DNA of 64,000 nucleotides from Ciona intestinalis (lineage: Eukaryota; Chordata; Ascidiacea; Phlebobranchia; Cionidae), in NCBI RefSeq assembly GCF_000224145.3, contig NW_004190441.2, positions 394,688 to 458,687 of the forward strand, in the 5' to 3' direction. The first letter of the stretch is position 1, and each line of letters begins with the position of its first letter. The notes beneath the pieces are model-generated. The model made no database searches, was not told where the DNA came from, and saw only the letters and a program-made list of their open reading frames with translations. The position numbers were made by a program, and so were the translations under genes. Below are positions 47,299 through 60,200 of the stretch, piece by piece.

Positions 47299-49079
47299 CT
47301 TTTCTTAGTATTGAGGGTTCGTATTTGAAGAAGTTCAATTTAAATGGTAAAACTTTCACAGCAAAACAGAATATGACTTTTTCATCAAACTAATATAGAT
47401 GGCAAATCTATATTTCGGTTGCAGCAAAGTTATAAAGTATTAGGTAAGAAAATAAGCCTTATGGAACGAATTTATTTTACAAAGTCAAAGCGTTTCGCAA
47501 CATTCAAGTCTCAAGCAAGGAAATGAATAAACTGCAAACATCGTTCGATTACGTAAATCATATGACTTCCCTTTAAATGGCTGCTAATATATAAGTTGTC
47601 TATGTTTGGCGCTTTCGGTTTCTCGACAGACAGCCGCGCATAAGAACACTTCTGTAAATATAATGAAACCAACACATGTTTAAAATTAAACGGTAAATTG
47701 CTTTGCCTAAACACTACGAAATTGTAAAGGAAAACAACAGTTATAATACGTCATACTATGCTAAACCTTATTATAACTTGTGTTTAAAAGGAGCAGAATA
47801 TTAAACAAACAAAACGTCCTGTTTGTATTTTCCTGGATACCTGTGGCCTGTGTGACCTTGGGCATGCCATTTAACAGCAATTACTTCAACCCAATGGTCA
47901 CTAATAGCGTGTTATAGTTGTTAGTTAACTAGAAATACATTCACCCACAAAGTTACAAAACGCTAAAGTGAGGTGTATGAAATGGAACGCTATTATAGAC
48001 TGTCCCTGCCCTGCCACCTGAAACAAAATACACGAATTCATAATACTAAAATGCAGTCACCAATTCTACAGACACTTTTTACACTTAACTTAATAAGTTG
48101 ATATATCTTATAACATATTATTGGTATGTCGAATTTTAGAGTATGTGCGTTAAATTTTTGTTGTTATTTTTACTTCAAATTTCTTGCAAACAGAGTTTTA
48201 GTGTAAACCAAATAGGTTTCTTAAAGTGTAGCAAAATATACTTACTCGAATCCATTTATATATATTTTGTATATTTCCTACCAGCATGATGGTTAAACAT
48301 TGTTTTAAAAACTAATTACTTTATAAAAAACAACCAAAACTCAAATAATTGTGTAATATTAACAGAATTTAAAATGTTCACATTAAATAAACAAAAAAGT
48401 AAAGGTTGTTTAAATGAAACTACAAGGTACATTTTGCACTGTTAGCAACTAAGCTATAAATAGACACATAAACACAATGGTAAAATAAACAAAAATTGTG
48501 GACAGATATACAAGAAAACAGCAGTTCTACAACATTTATCAAATTATAGTATCAACTTTTCTATGGCATGTATAATGTATATGACATGGGCCTGTACAAT
48601 TGGTTTGTTATGGTGTTGGTATAATGTAACAGAAATAAGTAACACAACTTTTATTAAAATATAACTTTGCAAAAGTTAAAGTGTTTTGCATTATATGAGG
48701 TATGTTATAACAAACCGGTCAATTTTTGTTAATGAAGTGACAAACTTATTTGTGTAACTTGTTTTTAAGTGAAAAAACATTAATTTATTTCTAGATACGA
48801 TTTAAATCAACGTGCCATATATTCAATAACATTTTAAATAAATCTACGCAATTTTTTATAAAAACACTTGGTTTAGGCAGCAACAGATTTTGAAGATATA
48901 ACACAAGTTGTGTCTGCTAATAACTTAATGTGAATATAAAGTTATGTACATGTAGTCGTTGTGTACAAAATGCATAATCCATCAAATCAACATTGTCTTG
49001 TCCTTTTCACACTGACCTAAATACATTTTGCATTAGATTATTTAAAATTGTAACATTTATTTGATGATTTTTATTTGTT
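47299..49079. other. Spacer between MS4A-like copies 2 and 3
   Basis: AT-rich and without a supported exon. It holds a degenerate SINE fragment at about 47860-48020. The rest shows no repeat or motif that can be named. Confidence 0.5.
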
Positions 49080-51585
49080 TCAGCACAAAGTTATACCTAA
49101 ACAAAAAAACAGAATATTAAACAAGTTTTTACCAAAACCTTCGTTAACAAATTTTCCATCTGCAGGTAGTTCAGTGTTTCTAGAATCCTGAAAAGATTTG
49201 TAAAGTTTGAAAGTGTTCGGGACAATGATTTGTAGTTTAAACATAAGTTACAATAAGACTGAGATTTTATGCTCTATTCATGTTACAAATTGTAGTTGCC
49301 CGACCGCGCGAGGATAAATGGGTTTCTTTAATTGAAGTAAATATATATTCAGTCACTGATTTAAAAATACCCCAACATTAAATACATACTGTTGCATTGT
49401 TTTTGTTGCAGCAAACTGCACCACAAGAATATGCTGCAATATTAACTGATACCAGTAGAACCCCAAACGCAATTATGTCCAAAACAAAATGAATTGCAAC
49501 AGCTGCTTTTTCCTTTGCCTGTAAATTCAGTTGTAGAAAAAGTTAGAAACATTTAATACTTTATTTTTATGTAAATAATTTTTCCTTGTATATATATATA
49601 TGTAAATCAAAAAAATAGTTCAGATTGTTATATAAAAGACGTTATATTTAGGCTCACCGCATGCCCATGAAGCATAGATAGGAAATCAAGTGCGAACATC
49701 ACACAAGCCAAACCGGCACTCAAGATAGACATAGCCATTGTACCAATTATCTGTAAATATAAAGCAGTTAATAGATACTAAAACAAAACAATTTATAACT
49801 ATTACTTGTAATGTTTACTGATGCAGTGCCAGAAATATAGAGTAAGCCTGCCTACCCTGCAACCCCAGGTTTGGCGCCTATGATGCTTTATGTTCTTTTC
49901 CACATTGGTTAATGTTTTAAAATGAGCAGTCTGCTTTATAAGTTGTATAACTGATGTTGTTCAGTTGTATAAGTACCAAAACTAAAATTATTGAAGCACA
50001 TATAGCATATTAGATACGGAAATTCAAGTTATACAAATGGTTATAAAACTTACCAGACATTGCTTTGATTGTTTATCAGCCAAATATCCAAGAACACCAG
50101 TAGCTAGAAACTAAATATTTCTTTATTTAACATGAATTACATTCATCTATTACAGTAATACACTAACGAAAAACAGATTAATTGTTGCAAAGACAATGAA
50201 ATTAGCAGCAAAACAACAGTCATTAGAACACGCTAAGAATAAAAACCACTCAGTTAAATCCTTCAAATAAAAGCATGGCTGCTAAACCTACAGTACAGTG
50301 TAAGTTAACTCATATTGAGTTGCATTCAATTAAAACAACTTAGATGTAAATGGAACAAAACTGTGCCAAAAAGAAAGAAATTAGCAACAACAAAACAGTC
50401 GTTAAACAAGCTAGGGGAAAAAACTACTTGAGTAAAAGCGTCAAATGAAAGCATAGCTGCTAAACTTATAACCGATTACCGGCTATTGTTTAAACTACAC
50501 CAACATTTCTTAAACTGGGGTAAATTTACCCCTGGGGATAAATTCCTCGTATTTAGTGGGTAAATAAGCTACCAATCAAAATCCACATCAGTTGACAGGA
50601 CAGAAAAAATGTGCCAATTATAGTTACTGTAGCTTACTGTTCTAGGTTAGAACAACTCGTTGCCAAAAAGCAAGCGCATCTGATGCATTAAATATAACCG
50701 ATGTAATTAGTTGTTTTTGCCTTTTAATAAATGAGGACCATATTACATATTGGGGGTAAATCTGACAGGCATCTTTGTTAAAAGGATAAAGCACACATAA
50801 AAGTTTAAGAATCACCGCACTACTCCATTCTTACTACAAAGCTTGGCCCAATACATACACAACAGACAATACTAATTATAAATCATGGATGTTAAGACAT
50901 TGCTATTTAATTAAAAGATAACTTACAAAGCATCCACACCAAATGCCAGCTCCAGTATCAAAGAATGATTGTCCGTAATATATTTCAATACAAATGGCTG
51001 CCAACCCAAGTAAAATGCTTGACATTCCAGCAATGAATTGAATGGTCTATAAGAAGTTAGATAGGTAATTGTTTTATTTAATATAAGGTTAAAAAAATTA
51101 TAAAGAATGAACAGAAAGCATGACTTTTTATTCTTTAAAGAATAGATTAAATAGTAATGTGGGGTAAAATGCATATTGGCATCTCGTATTGCCTTATAGT
51201 CTTTTTAACAATTAACAACTTTCCTTTGGAGTAGGGAGGATGCGGTTATATAATTCTGTAAATGCTTTTTTTTTACTATCAAATGGAACAAGAAAAGTGA
51301 AACCATGGACCATGTTATCTTTACCAACTTATTTACGAATCATTAAAGGACAGCTTACCCCATAATATCCCATATTTCCTAATAGTTTTTTGACAACTCT
51401 TGAGGCAATAAAAGAGGATGAAAACATTGCTTTCACCACAACTTACTAAATATATACAAATGGGTTAAAAGACTTACCACAAGGGGTATATAGGCACTGC
51501 TGAACTTCAAGAGTGGTTGCTTTTTCACAAGAAGCTTTGGTACCACAGTGATAACTTGTGACTTGGTTGTATTCTCTTTTTCCAT
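49080..51585 (-). CDS. MS4A/CD20-like four-transmembrane protein, copy 3
   Basis: Seven exons: 51478-51585 (ATG, MEKENTTKSQ), 50927-51046, 50054-50110, 49658-49750, 49390-49518, 49133-49187, 49080-49096 (TGA); 192 aa. Exon 2 holds TM1 and FDTGAGIWCGCF. The 57-nt exon 3 is TM2 (FLATGVLGYLADKQSKQC). Exon 4 is TM3 and is short (93 nt). Exon 5 is TM4 with VCCNKNN. The tail is the shortest of the five copies and lacks the P/Q-rich region; the last exon adds only GITLC. Minus-strand AATAAA at 49070-49075 lies just past the stop. The tiny last exon is the least certain part. Confidence 0.8.
49820..49975 (-). repeat. Second arm of the long-range inverted repeat
   Basis: GCCTGCCTACCCTGCAACCC … TTTGGCGCCTATGATGCTTT … ACTGATGTTGTTCAG, the reverse complement of 44375-44520. 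Intron of MS4A-like copy 3. Confidence 0.75.
50160..50470 (+). repeat. Unnamed interspersed repeat, two copies in tandem
   Basis: AGCAGCAAAACAACAGTC, AAAAGCATGGCTGCTAAACC, ACTCATATTGAGTTGCATTC, then a second partial copy from about 50385. Intron of MS4A-like copy 3. Confidence 0.6.
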
Positions 51586-52482
51586 ATTTAACACTCACAG
51601 AATATTATTCTCCTAAAGTTTATCTGTTTTATTTCAGTCTAAAACCGCTTTGTTTGTTTATATTTTCTTTATCCATAGTTAAAAAACTACCACTGTCTTC
51701 AGGTTTTCCTAAACCTAAAACTTTCATTTATTTTTTCTTTCAACAGTTTATCTTACATTATTCTTCCTATTTTCTTCAATGATAGACTTAATAACCTCAC
51801 AACTGTAATTGCTACACAGAAGGTACTGAAAGAAATGTAAATACAAGATTACAAATAAAAGGTTTGTTAATCATTTAATTTTTATTGACATAGAAAGTAT
51901 GTCAATAATTAAACGAACATTTTAGGATTAATTATTAAACTGGAAAACAGTGTTTGCTGTAGATGGGGAAAAAATCCCTTATTAAATATATGAAGCATGT
52001 ATGCTTTATGCATAGATATTACATATATGTATATTATCTCTATGTACTCTAATTAAAAAAACATTTTTTAAAACAAACAACAATTCGAAATTGGACATAA
52101 TTACTTACTAAACTTTTTTTAACATTTCGAATAAATGCATATTATTTGGATTAAGTTGCATGAATATATTTTGTGGGGGGATTGTATATAGGTGTAGGGA
52201 GTTGGCATAGGAAACATAATGGTAACAAAACATTTCATAATTATTCACTGAAGAAGTTTTTAATAATTTGGAACAATAACAACTTAATTGGCACAACACA
52301 TATCAAAGTAATTTCATAAACTTAGAAATTAAAACAAATAAAAATAATTGCGAATATGTGATTAATTAATATCCTAAATAAAATTCTTCTCTTGAACAAC
52401 ATAATCGGGAAGATATAACTTAGACAATCTTTACGTACGTCAATATTAAACATTAGCGCAAGTCCCAACTTAGGTCTCAACT

Positions 52483-55400
52483 TTAAGCTAATGTTTCATT
52501 ATCTGCGCATGATTCCTGCATTAAAATACAAGAAATTATTTCTACTAATAAATTAAAATCAATCATTATTTTAATATTTTTAATATAATGCAAGTTTTTA
52601 AATTTCATTAGTGTGATATAATAGTTGAACCAAAATATGAAGATTTAACTTTCAGTTAAATAACATACATTTATTGGTTGTAGCACCATGGGTGCAGGGT
52701 GTTGGGGTGATGCACGAACTGGCCTTGGAGTGCCTTGCGGTAGGACCTCACAGGTTGGAACAGGTTTTATAGCATTTGCCAAAACACACATTTTAAATCA
52801 TCAACAAAGTTATATACGTGGTAACTCGGAAGCTGGCACGAGATACATGAAACAGAACATCCGTGTTATAACGACTGTCGTTTCCCCGCCATGCAAGGAT
52901 AAATAAGTAACATACATGGTAACTTGTAAGCGAGCACAAGATGTATGAAACAGAACACTCGTGTTATAACGACTGTCGTTTTCCCACAACGCGAGGATAA
53001 AGCAAGTTACATTCATTCACATTCAACTCATTTTCAACACAATTTAACAACAAGATACATTTATGTGTAAGTGAGTATTAACCTGACCGACAGCAACAGA
53101 TGATACGACTGTCACTACAGGGTAAACTTCATTGTAGGTGGGGAGGGCTTGTGCATGGTCTGGTAGGTACAGTGATTAGAATACAGAATAACATACATTG
53201 AACATTGAATTTATCTCTTTGAATACAGTACCATAACATACATAATAATTCTCTTTAGTTTTTAGAATACAGAAGATCAAATTAATTAAAACAATGAAGA
53301 AATGGAATTAGCAGCAAAACGACAGTTGTTAAAAGCCGATATGGGTAAAACTACTTGACTAAATGTGTTAAATAAAAGGTGTGGATGGAACACCAACAGT
53401 ACAGTATAAATTTACTCATATGGAGTTGTATTTAATTGAAAAAATAAAATGCAATGGGAAAAAAGTACTTCTTCTAAAATAGTTAAAATACCTATTATCA
53501 AACAATGACCTTAAACCAAAATTCTGATATTATGAAACAGAACTTATTCTATAAAATCTCGGATCATTCAATTTAATGTTGCCCCAATATTATATTAGCT
53601 GCATTTAAATATTTATCGGATGATTTGACTTACTGTAATCTTGTGTTTGTGGGATTGTTGCAGTAGAACCAGGTATTCGGTAATCGTATGTTATTTCTTG
53701 TGTCTGTGCACTCGGTGCTGAAACCTGTCAAAGCAAGTGAACAATAAATGAAAGTAACTTATTTTCCTCTTGTGGCATGGAAACAACAGACGTTATAACA
53801 CGGATTTTCTGCTTCATACACCTCGTGCCTGCTTATGAGATACCACGTATGTAACTTTGTGGGCGATTGTAACTTATTTGTGGCCAGGCAACAACAGTCG
53901 TTACAACACGAGTCTTCTGTGCGGTACATCTTAATGTATTGTTTCATACATATTATTTTAAAAAGAGGCAGGCACGCAACTACTTTGCCTAAAGTGAAGC
54001 AAAGTAAAATATGATTAATGAAACATGAAATCATATTCTTGCCACTTCACCGCACAGTTAATAACTCAAGTAACTTCCACCTTTAACCTGCAATTAATAA
54101 ATATACTTACCGCTCGGCCACAACACACAGCCTTGCTGCAATACACCACCATCACAATACCTATGATCATCGCTATGAAACCAAGCAAACCCATCACCCC
54201 GTGAATAATCAACTCAACAAGCTGAAATATAACATCTGCATCAAAATGACTAACAATCTACAGCGCAGCACAGCATGTTAAGTGTCATTTAACTTCATAA
54301 AGAGCTGTATAGGACGTCAAAACATTTAGAAAAACGCAGCAGTTTATATGTTATTTTGTATATTCACTATACTGGCAATTGGTATAGGAAGATTGAAACA
54401 TAATACATTACCCATGAGTTGTAGTTGTAATTATACTGAAGGATTCTCAGCACTGTTGATAGCTCAATGCCAAACAAAGCCAGGCCAATTGCTGTTGCTA
54501 TGATAGCTGCTGCCAGTGACAGGGAAATCTAAAGAAACTTAACTTTACTAAATAGTTAATGTTCGGGTAACAGGCCAACTCTGGCTTAAATCTCAGGTCC
54601 CATGGCGTGCCTCACTGTAGGACCTCACCCATATAGAATAGAATGTGCATATACAATGTTGGGGTGATTGGCCAACTCTGGTCTAAATCCCAGGTCCCAT
54701 GGCAGGCCTTATTGTAGGACTTCACCTATATAGAATAGAATGTGCATATACAATGTTAGGGTAATGAACCAACTCTGGCCTAATTTTCCAATTCGATGGC
54801 ATGTCCTACTGTAGGTGTAGAACCTTACCAATATCTATAGTATATACCAATCCTGGTTAATTTAAAATAAATATCAATTTACCAAACAAACTGTTGGTCT
54901 TCCACTGGAGATGATGGAAAGTACCCCCGCCACTATTAACTGAAACACGGACAATTATTAAAAACTACAACATTTGTTTAAAGATGTAATGAGGTATATA
55001 GTGGGTTGGTGTTTGATATTCAATTTTTTATCTGCAAATTCGGTAGTCAAAACAGTTATTGCAGAATTTTGCTGTTATTTCTCATTTCTCCGCCAAGTTA
55101 ATTTAATATAACCTTTGTTAGATGAATGGATGCAATTTATTAATTCTGGCATGGCAGGAAAATGACAATGGTTAAAACATGGGTGTTCTGTTTCATACAC
55201 CTCGTGTCAAATTAAGAGTTACCATTAATGTTACTTTGTAAGTTATTATTATTGTAATGGATGAAACAACTGAAATTATGTTAATATTTATAAGTGTGAA
55301 AGTTACATTTTGGCAATAAATTGTTTTAATCATTTCCACAACTACATTATTAAAATTAAACTTACGATGGCTCCGCACCATATGCCTTCTCCTATCTCAT

Positions 55401-55913
55401 AATAATAATATCCATTATGATTGATGTTTGTTATGGCTATGGATCCGACACCAGTTACAACTGACAACGCTCCTATAACCACTTGGGTGATCTGGCGGAT
55501 AAGAAGATTTAGATTTAGGATTAGGATTTTGTTTAAAAAAAGATGGTTAAGTAAAGAATGTAACTTATGTGGTAGCAGCATCAAGCCTTGAACCTGCATC
55601 CTTTTGGGTAGAGGCAAACACACTAACCACTTTTTCGGACATAAAAAGCCGTGAATTATTGTATGCTATAATTAACACCAATAACAACAATGAAAACATG
55701 CAATATAGTAGAGTGGGGTAAGATGGGACACTTTTATCACATAATATCTCTCCCCCACCCTTCTGTACCAACAACAAAGAAATATGTAGAATATGTTAAA
55801 GTCATACAACTTACACCCAATCCTTTATATGCCCCAACATATTTCTGTCCTGGGTAAGCACTTTGGTCAGCAGTGAGCAAAGTGGAAAGATCGGATGTAG
55901 AATGTCCTTGCAT
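52483..55913 (-). CDS. MS4A/CD20-like four-transmembrane protein, copy 4
   Basis: Eight exons: 55815-55913 (ATG, MQGHSTSDLS), 55366-55491, 54883-54939, 54412-54528, 54111-54221, 53634-53724, 53083-53159, 52483-52515 (TAA); 236 aa. TM1 is VVIGALSVVTGVGSIAI, followed by the loop IGEGIWCGAI. TM2 (LIVAGVLSIISSGRP) is in the 57-nt exon 3. TM3 is exon 4. TM4 is exon 5, with CSKAVCCGR at its end. The cytoplasmic tail is rich in T, Q, P and Y (LPTYNEVYPVV) and ends ESCADNETLA. Exon phases equal those of copies 1, 2, 3 and 5. Confidence 0.82.
52790..53020 (+). repeat. Two tandem SINE 3' modules
   Basis: Two units ending GTTACATTCATTCACATTC, in an intron of MS4A-like copy 4. Confidence 0.65.
53225..53430 (+). 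repeat. Unnamed interspersed repeat
   Basis: ATTAGCAGCAAAACGACAG … GTACAGTATAAATTTACTCA; intron of MS4A-like copy 4. Confidence 0.6.
54560..54835 (-). repeat. 97-bp satellite, about three units, antisense
   Basis: CTCAGGTCCCATGGCGTGCC, ACCTCACCCATATAGAATAG and GTGCATATACAATGTTGGGG repeat in reverse sense; intron of MS4A-like copy 4. Confidence 0.75.
55702..55768 (-). mobile_element. MITE, both ends with most of the interior deleted
   Basis: ATATAGTAGAGTGGGGTAAG … CTCCCCCACCCTTCTGTA, only 67 bp long; intron of MS4A-like copy 4. Confidence 0.62.
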
Positions 55914-56379
55914 TTTCAACTAACATATGCTTAGAATAAATAACTACCCTATTAGCACCTGACATAATGCAAAATGAACAAGATCCAGGTGTTAAGTAAT
56001 ATGACACTACAATTACAAAGGCAAGCAGAAATAGTTCGCTAATTGCAAAAAAATGTTTTATATACAGAAACTCAATAAAAGTTGGTAATTAACAGAGATA
56101 CTTGTCACTTCAAAAAAAATTGTTACAGCATGTTTTTAATAAACTTATTCGGAAATCGCCAATTGCACAACAATTTGTTTTAAAAAATAGAGAAACATCA
56201 TACAAGTAATGTCCTTGATTTGCAATTGCTTCAAATATATTTGACACTGGTAATAAACTATATGATTACAATGTTCTTATTGTGTGAGATTTATTAATGA
56301 GTTGAATCAAGGGTTGGTTGGTTGGTTTATACAGGGGGTTGTTTTTGATCTGACAAAGCCTGTAGAAAGTCAACAATTA

Positions 56380-56766
56380 GAATGAATGTAATTTATTTAT
56401 CCTTGTGTGAAGGGGTAACGACAGTTGTTATAACACGGGTTTTCTGTTTCATACACCTCGTACCAGCTTACCAGTTACCAGGTATGTAACTTATTTATCT
56501 TAGCATGGTGGGGCAACGACAGTTTTTATAACACGGGTTTTCTGTTTCATACACCTCGTACCCGCTTATGAGTTACCACGTATGTAACTTTTTTGGTGAT
56601 TGTTTTTCTGTGCGGCTCACATTTTAGACAACCCATACTGGTCTGGAACCATTGTAATTAGGTATCTTGCCCAAGGACAGGTACGCCCACAATGGTAGCA
56701 CCAACGAGCCTAGAACATATAAACTGCGGGCTGGAAGAGGTGATCTAACCACTGTGCCACGACACC
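56380..56766 (-). mobile_element. tRNA-derived composite SINE, antisense copy with two 3' modules
   Basis: Read on the minus strand: tRNA-like head (CACAGTGGTTAGATCACC), body, then two tandem 3' modules. It lies between MS4A-like copies 4 and 5 and faces the sense copy at 56795 head to head. Confidence 0.72.
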
Positions 56767-56794
56767 AAGAAAGATGTTAAGTATGTTACTGTCC

Positions 56795-57110
56795 GGCGCA
56801 GTGGCATAGTGGTTAGCGCGCCTGCCTGTAACCTAGAGATAATTGGTTCNNNNNNNNNNNNNNNNNNNNNNNNNNNNNNNNNNNNNNNNNNNNNNNNNNT
56901 TGGGCAAGACACTTTACAGCAATTGCTCCAACTCAGTGGTCACTAATGGGTTGTCCAAATTATCAGCCATACATGAAAAAATCCAAAAAAATAATCACCC
57001 ACAAAGTTACATGCCTGGTAACTCCTAAGCTGGCACGAGGTGTATGAAACAGAAAACCTGTGTTATACTGTCGTTTTTCGGCCACGCGAGGATAAAGTAA
57101 GTTACATTCA
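56795..57110 (+). mobile_element. tRNA-derived composite SINE, interrupted by a gap
   Basis: Head with A box (CATAGTGGTTAGCGCGCC) up to the B-box start, 50-N gap, body (TTGGGCAAGACACTTTAC; CAACTCAGTGGTCACTAATG) and one 3' module ending GTAAGTTACATTCATT. Confidence 0.75.
56850..56899. other. Assembly gap (50 N) inside a SINE
   Basis: The gap begins right after the tRNA-like head (ending GGTTC, the start of the B box) and resumes at TTGGGCAAGACAC of the SINE body, so it replaces the middle of one element. Confidence 0.99.
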
Positions 57111-57229
57111 TTGCTTTTACTGTATGGCAGATAATTTGAACAACCCATTGGTGATCACTGGGTTTCAGCAATTACTGTTTGGTATTTTGGCCAAAGACGT
57201 AAATAATAGAAATGTAACAATGTACTAAC

Positions 57230-60200
57230 CGCATATGGGGGAGGAGGTCTCTCTGGAGGTGACCGGTTCTGTTAAAATAAGAAATAAAATGTGGCCGGTT
57301 AATAAACTTAATTGAAGTTAAGATCAAAAAACCTGAGATATCTCCTGCTGGGTTGGAATGTTTTCGTATTCTTCAATATTATCCTGTGGTTGAGCTGTAA
57401 ACATGTTTTAAGGTAAAACTGTTACTTGCATAGTTTTAATGGTAAATGTAAGTGACATGAAGTTTTATATAGTTATTGTAGTTACAAGTTATACAAATCA
57501 CATAATGGCTTACCAGAGCATTCGGGGTTGGATTGATCACCAGGGCTGGTACGTGTGACAGTAACAGTTGCAAAGCCATTCTAATTGCAAATATTAAGTA
57601 GTTTTAGTAGGTAAAATAATAGAAATACCCTTTATCTATTAGAGTACAGAAATAACTGTATGAAAAATAAATAAAACACACATGTATTTAAATAAAATAA
57701 ACAAAATAGTTAAATAAAATACACAAATATTTTTCAAAAAAATAGAATGTAATTATTAAATATTAAGAGCATTCTGTAGTTAATATAACATAAGCTTGAT
57801 TTATCTCTTAGAATACAGTGACAAAGATTAATTAAAATAGTGAAGGAAAGGGAATTAGCAGCAAAATGACAATCATTAAAAACATGTACTGGTAAATTCT
57901 GCTTGAAAAAAAGTGCTGGATAAAAACATGGCTGCTAAAGTATAAATTAATTTATACGAAGTCATATTTGAAAAAACACACAACTATTATAATAAAATAC
58001 AATAATATTTAAATGAAACAAATTAGGGCGTAATTGAAAGTAACAGAAACTAAGTACCTGGTCTCTTTGAATAGAAAAGCTGACAGAATGGCCAGTGCAT
58101 AAAGCATAACTGCTGTACACTGTGTTCACAATTGAAAGAATCATTCCAGTGAATCCAATAAACGACAGCACACCATGTATTACAAGCAGAACAATCTAAA
58201 TATTAAAGAATTTAATTCTCTCCACCATTATCGCCTTACATAAGCTGTAATATCTATTTATTCACCCACAAAGTTACATACGTGGTAAGCCATAAGCTGG
58301 CACGAGGTGTATGAAACAGAACACCCGTGTTACAACGACTGTCGTTGCCCCGCCATGCAAGAATAAATAAGTTACATACGTGGTAACTAGTAAGCAAGCA
58401 TGAGGTGTATGAAACAGAACACCCGTGTTATAACGACTGTCGTTGTCCCGCCTTGCGAGGATAAATAAGTTGCATTCATTTGTTACATACATCTCATGCC
58501 CGCTTACGTTGTTATAACATAGGTGTTACGTTTTATACACCCTTCTCCATACTAAACACGTATACATTCCACATTGTAAAATAAAGCTTAAAGATGTACC
58601 TTGGCATAGTAATACTGCCAATAATTATGGTTGTTCATTTTCACAGCGAAGGCAAGTTCCACCCCAAACATAGCGAGCCCAACACCTGCAGATATTGCTG
58701 AAGCCAACATTGTAAGCACAAGCTGAATGCATAAAGTGAAAGTTAACTAAAATAAAAACTGGACAGAGTTGCCCATTACCCCAACATTGTATATGCACAT
58801 TCTGTTCTATATGGGTGAGGTCCTACAGTGAGGCATGCCATGGGACCTGGGGTTTAGACCAGAGTTGGCCCATCACCCCAACATTGTATATGCACATTCT
58901 ATATGGGTGAGGTCCTACAGTGAGGCATGTCATGGGACCTGGGATTTAGACCAGAGTTGGCCCATTACCCCAACATTGTATATGCACATTCTATTCTATA
59001 TGGGTGAGGTCCTACAGTGAGGCAAGCCATTGGACCTGGAATTTAGGCCAGAGTTGTCCCATTACCCCAACATTGTATTTGTATATTCTATTCTATATGG
59101 GTAAGGTCCTACAGTGAGGCAGGCCATGGGACCTGGGGTTTAGGCCAGAGTTGGGCCAGTTGGCCCATCACCCCAACATTGTATATGCACATTCTATATG
59201 GGTGAGGTCCTACAGTGAGGCATGTCATGGGACCTGGGGTTTAGACCAGAGTTGGCCCATTACCCGAACATTGTATATGCACATTCTATTCTATATGGGT
59301 GAGGTCCTACAGTGAGGCATGTCATGGGACCTGGGGTTTAGACCAGAGTTGGCCATTACCCCAACATTGTATATGCACATTCTATTCTATATGGGTGAGG
59401 TCTTAAAGTTCTAACTTAATCAACACAAGATACAAACCATGCATTTGGTCATCATTCTTGCAGTATTCACAGCAATTGTTCCAGAAATTATTAACTGCAA
59501 TAAATACAAATGTAAAATAAGCACATTCTTTTCCAGAATGTATATATATATATTACAAGTATTTATTTGTGCCATCAAATATAGTAGCCAAGATCAGATT
59601 AATTAAAACAATGAAAAGAGACAGTCTTTAAAACATGTTACGAGTAAAAACTATACTTGAGTCAAACTGTGAAATAAAGGTGTGGCTGCTCAGTGCTAAA
59701 CCCCATACAGTATAAATTAACTCATATATATACAGGTATATTACTTACCATCACACCGCCCCAAATCCCAGCAGCTATGTCTCGGTTACAACAAGAGTAG
59801 CTTTCAAATGCAAGTCCTGTGACGGCTAACACAGCAGCAATGCATCCCAGCACAATATTGGTTATCTGAAACAATGAACGCAATGTGAATCTTGAAAAAT
59901 ACCACAATTATGCTCGATCATTTTTCACATTTGAAGTTAACTTTGGAAATAATCAAAACAACAGCCAGGTAAATGTAAATAATTAGTTTAACTTTTTCAA
60001 CCGAAAAATGTTTTTAACTGCAAGTTTGTTGATTTGTCGCTATAGCCTATACTGTCTTTACGTTTTACTATAATCATAATGACAATTTCAAGCCAAAGTA
60101 TTTAAAAATAAATACAACTATATATATCTGTATTTAAATATTTGTTAACAAAACTAGTTTATGTTCATGGATTTATTGAGATTATATATATATTTTTTAC

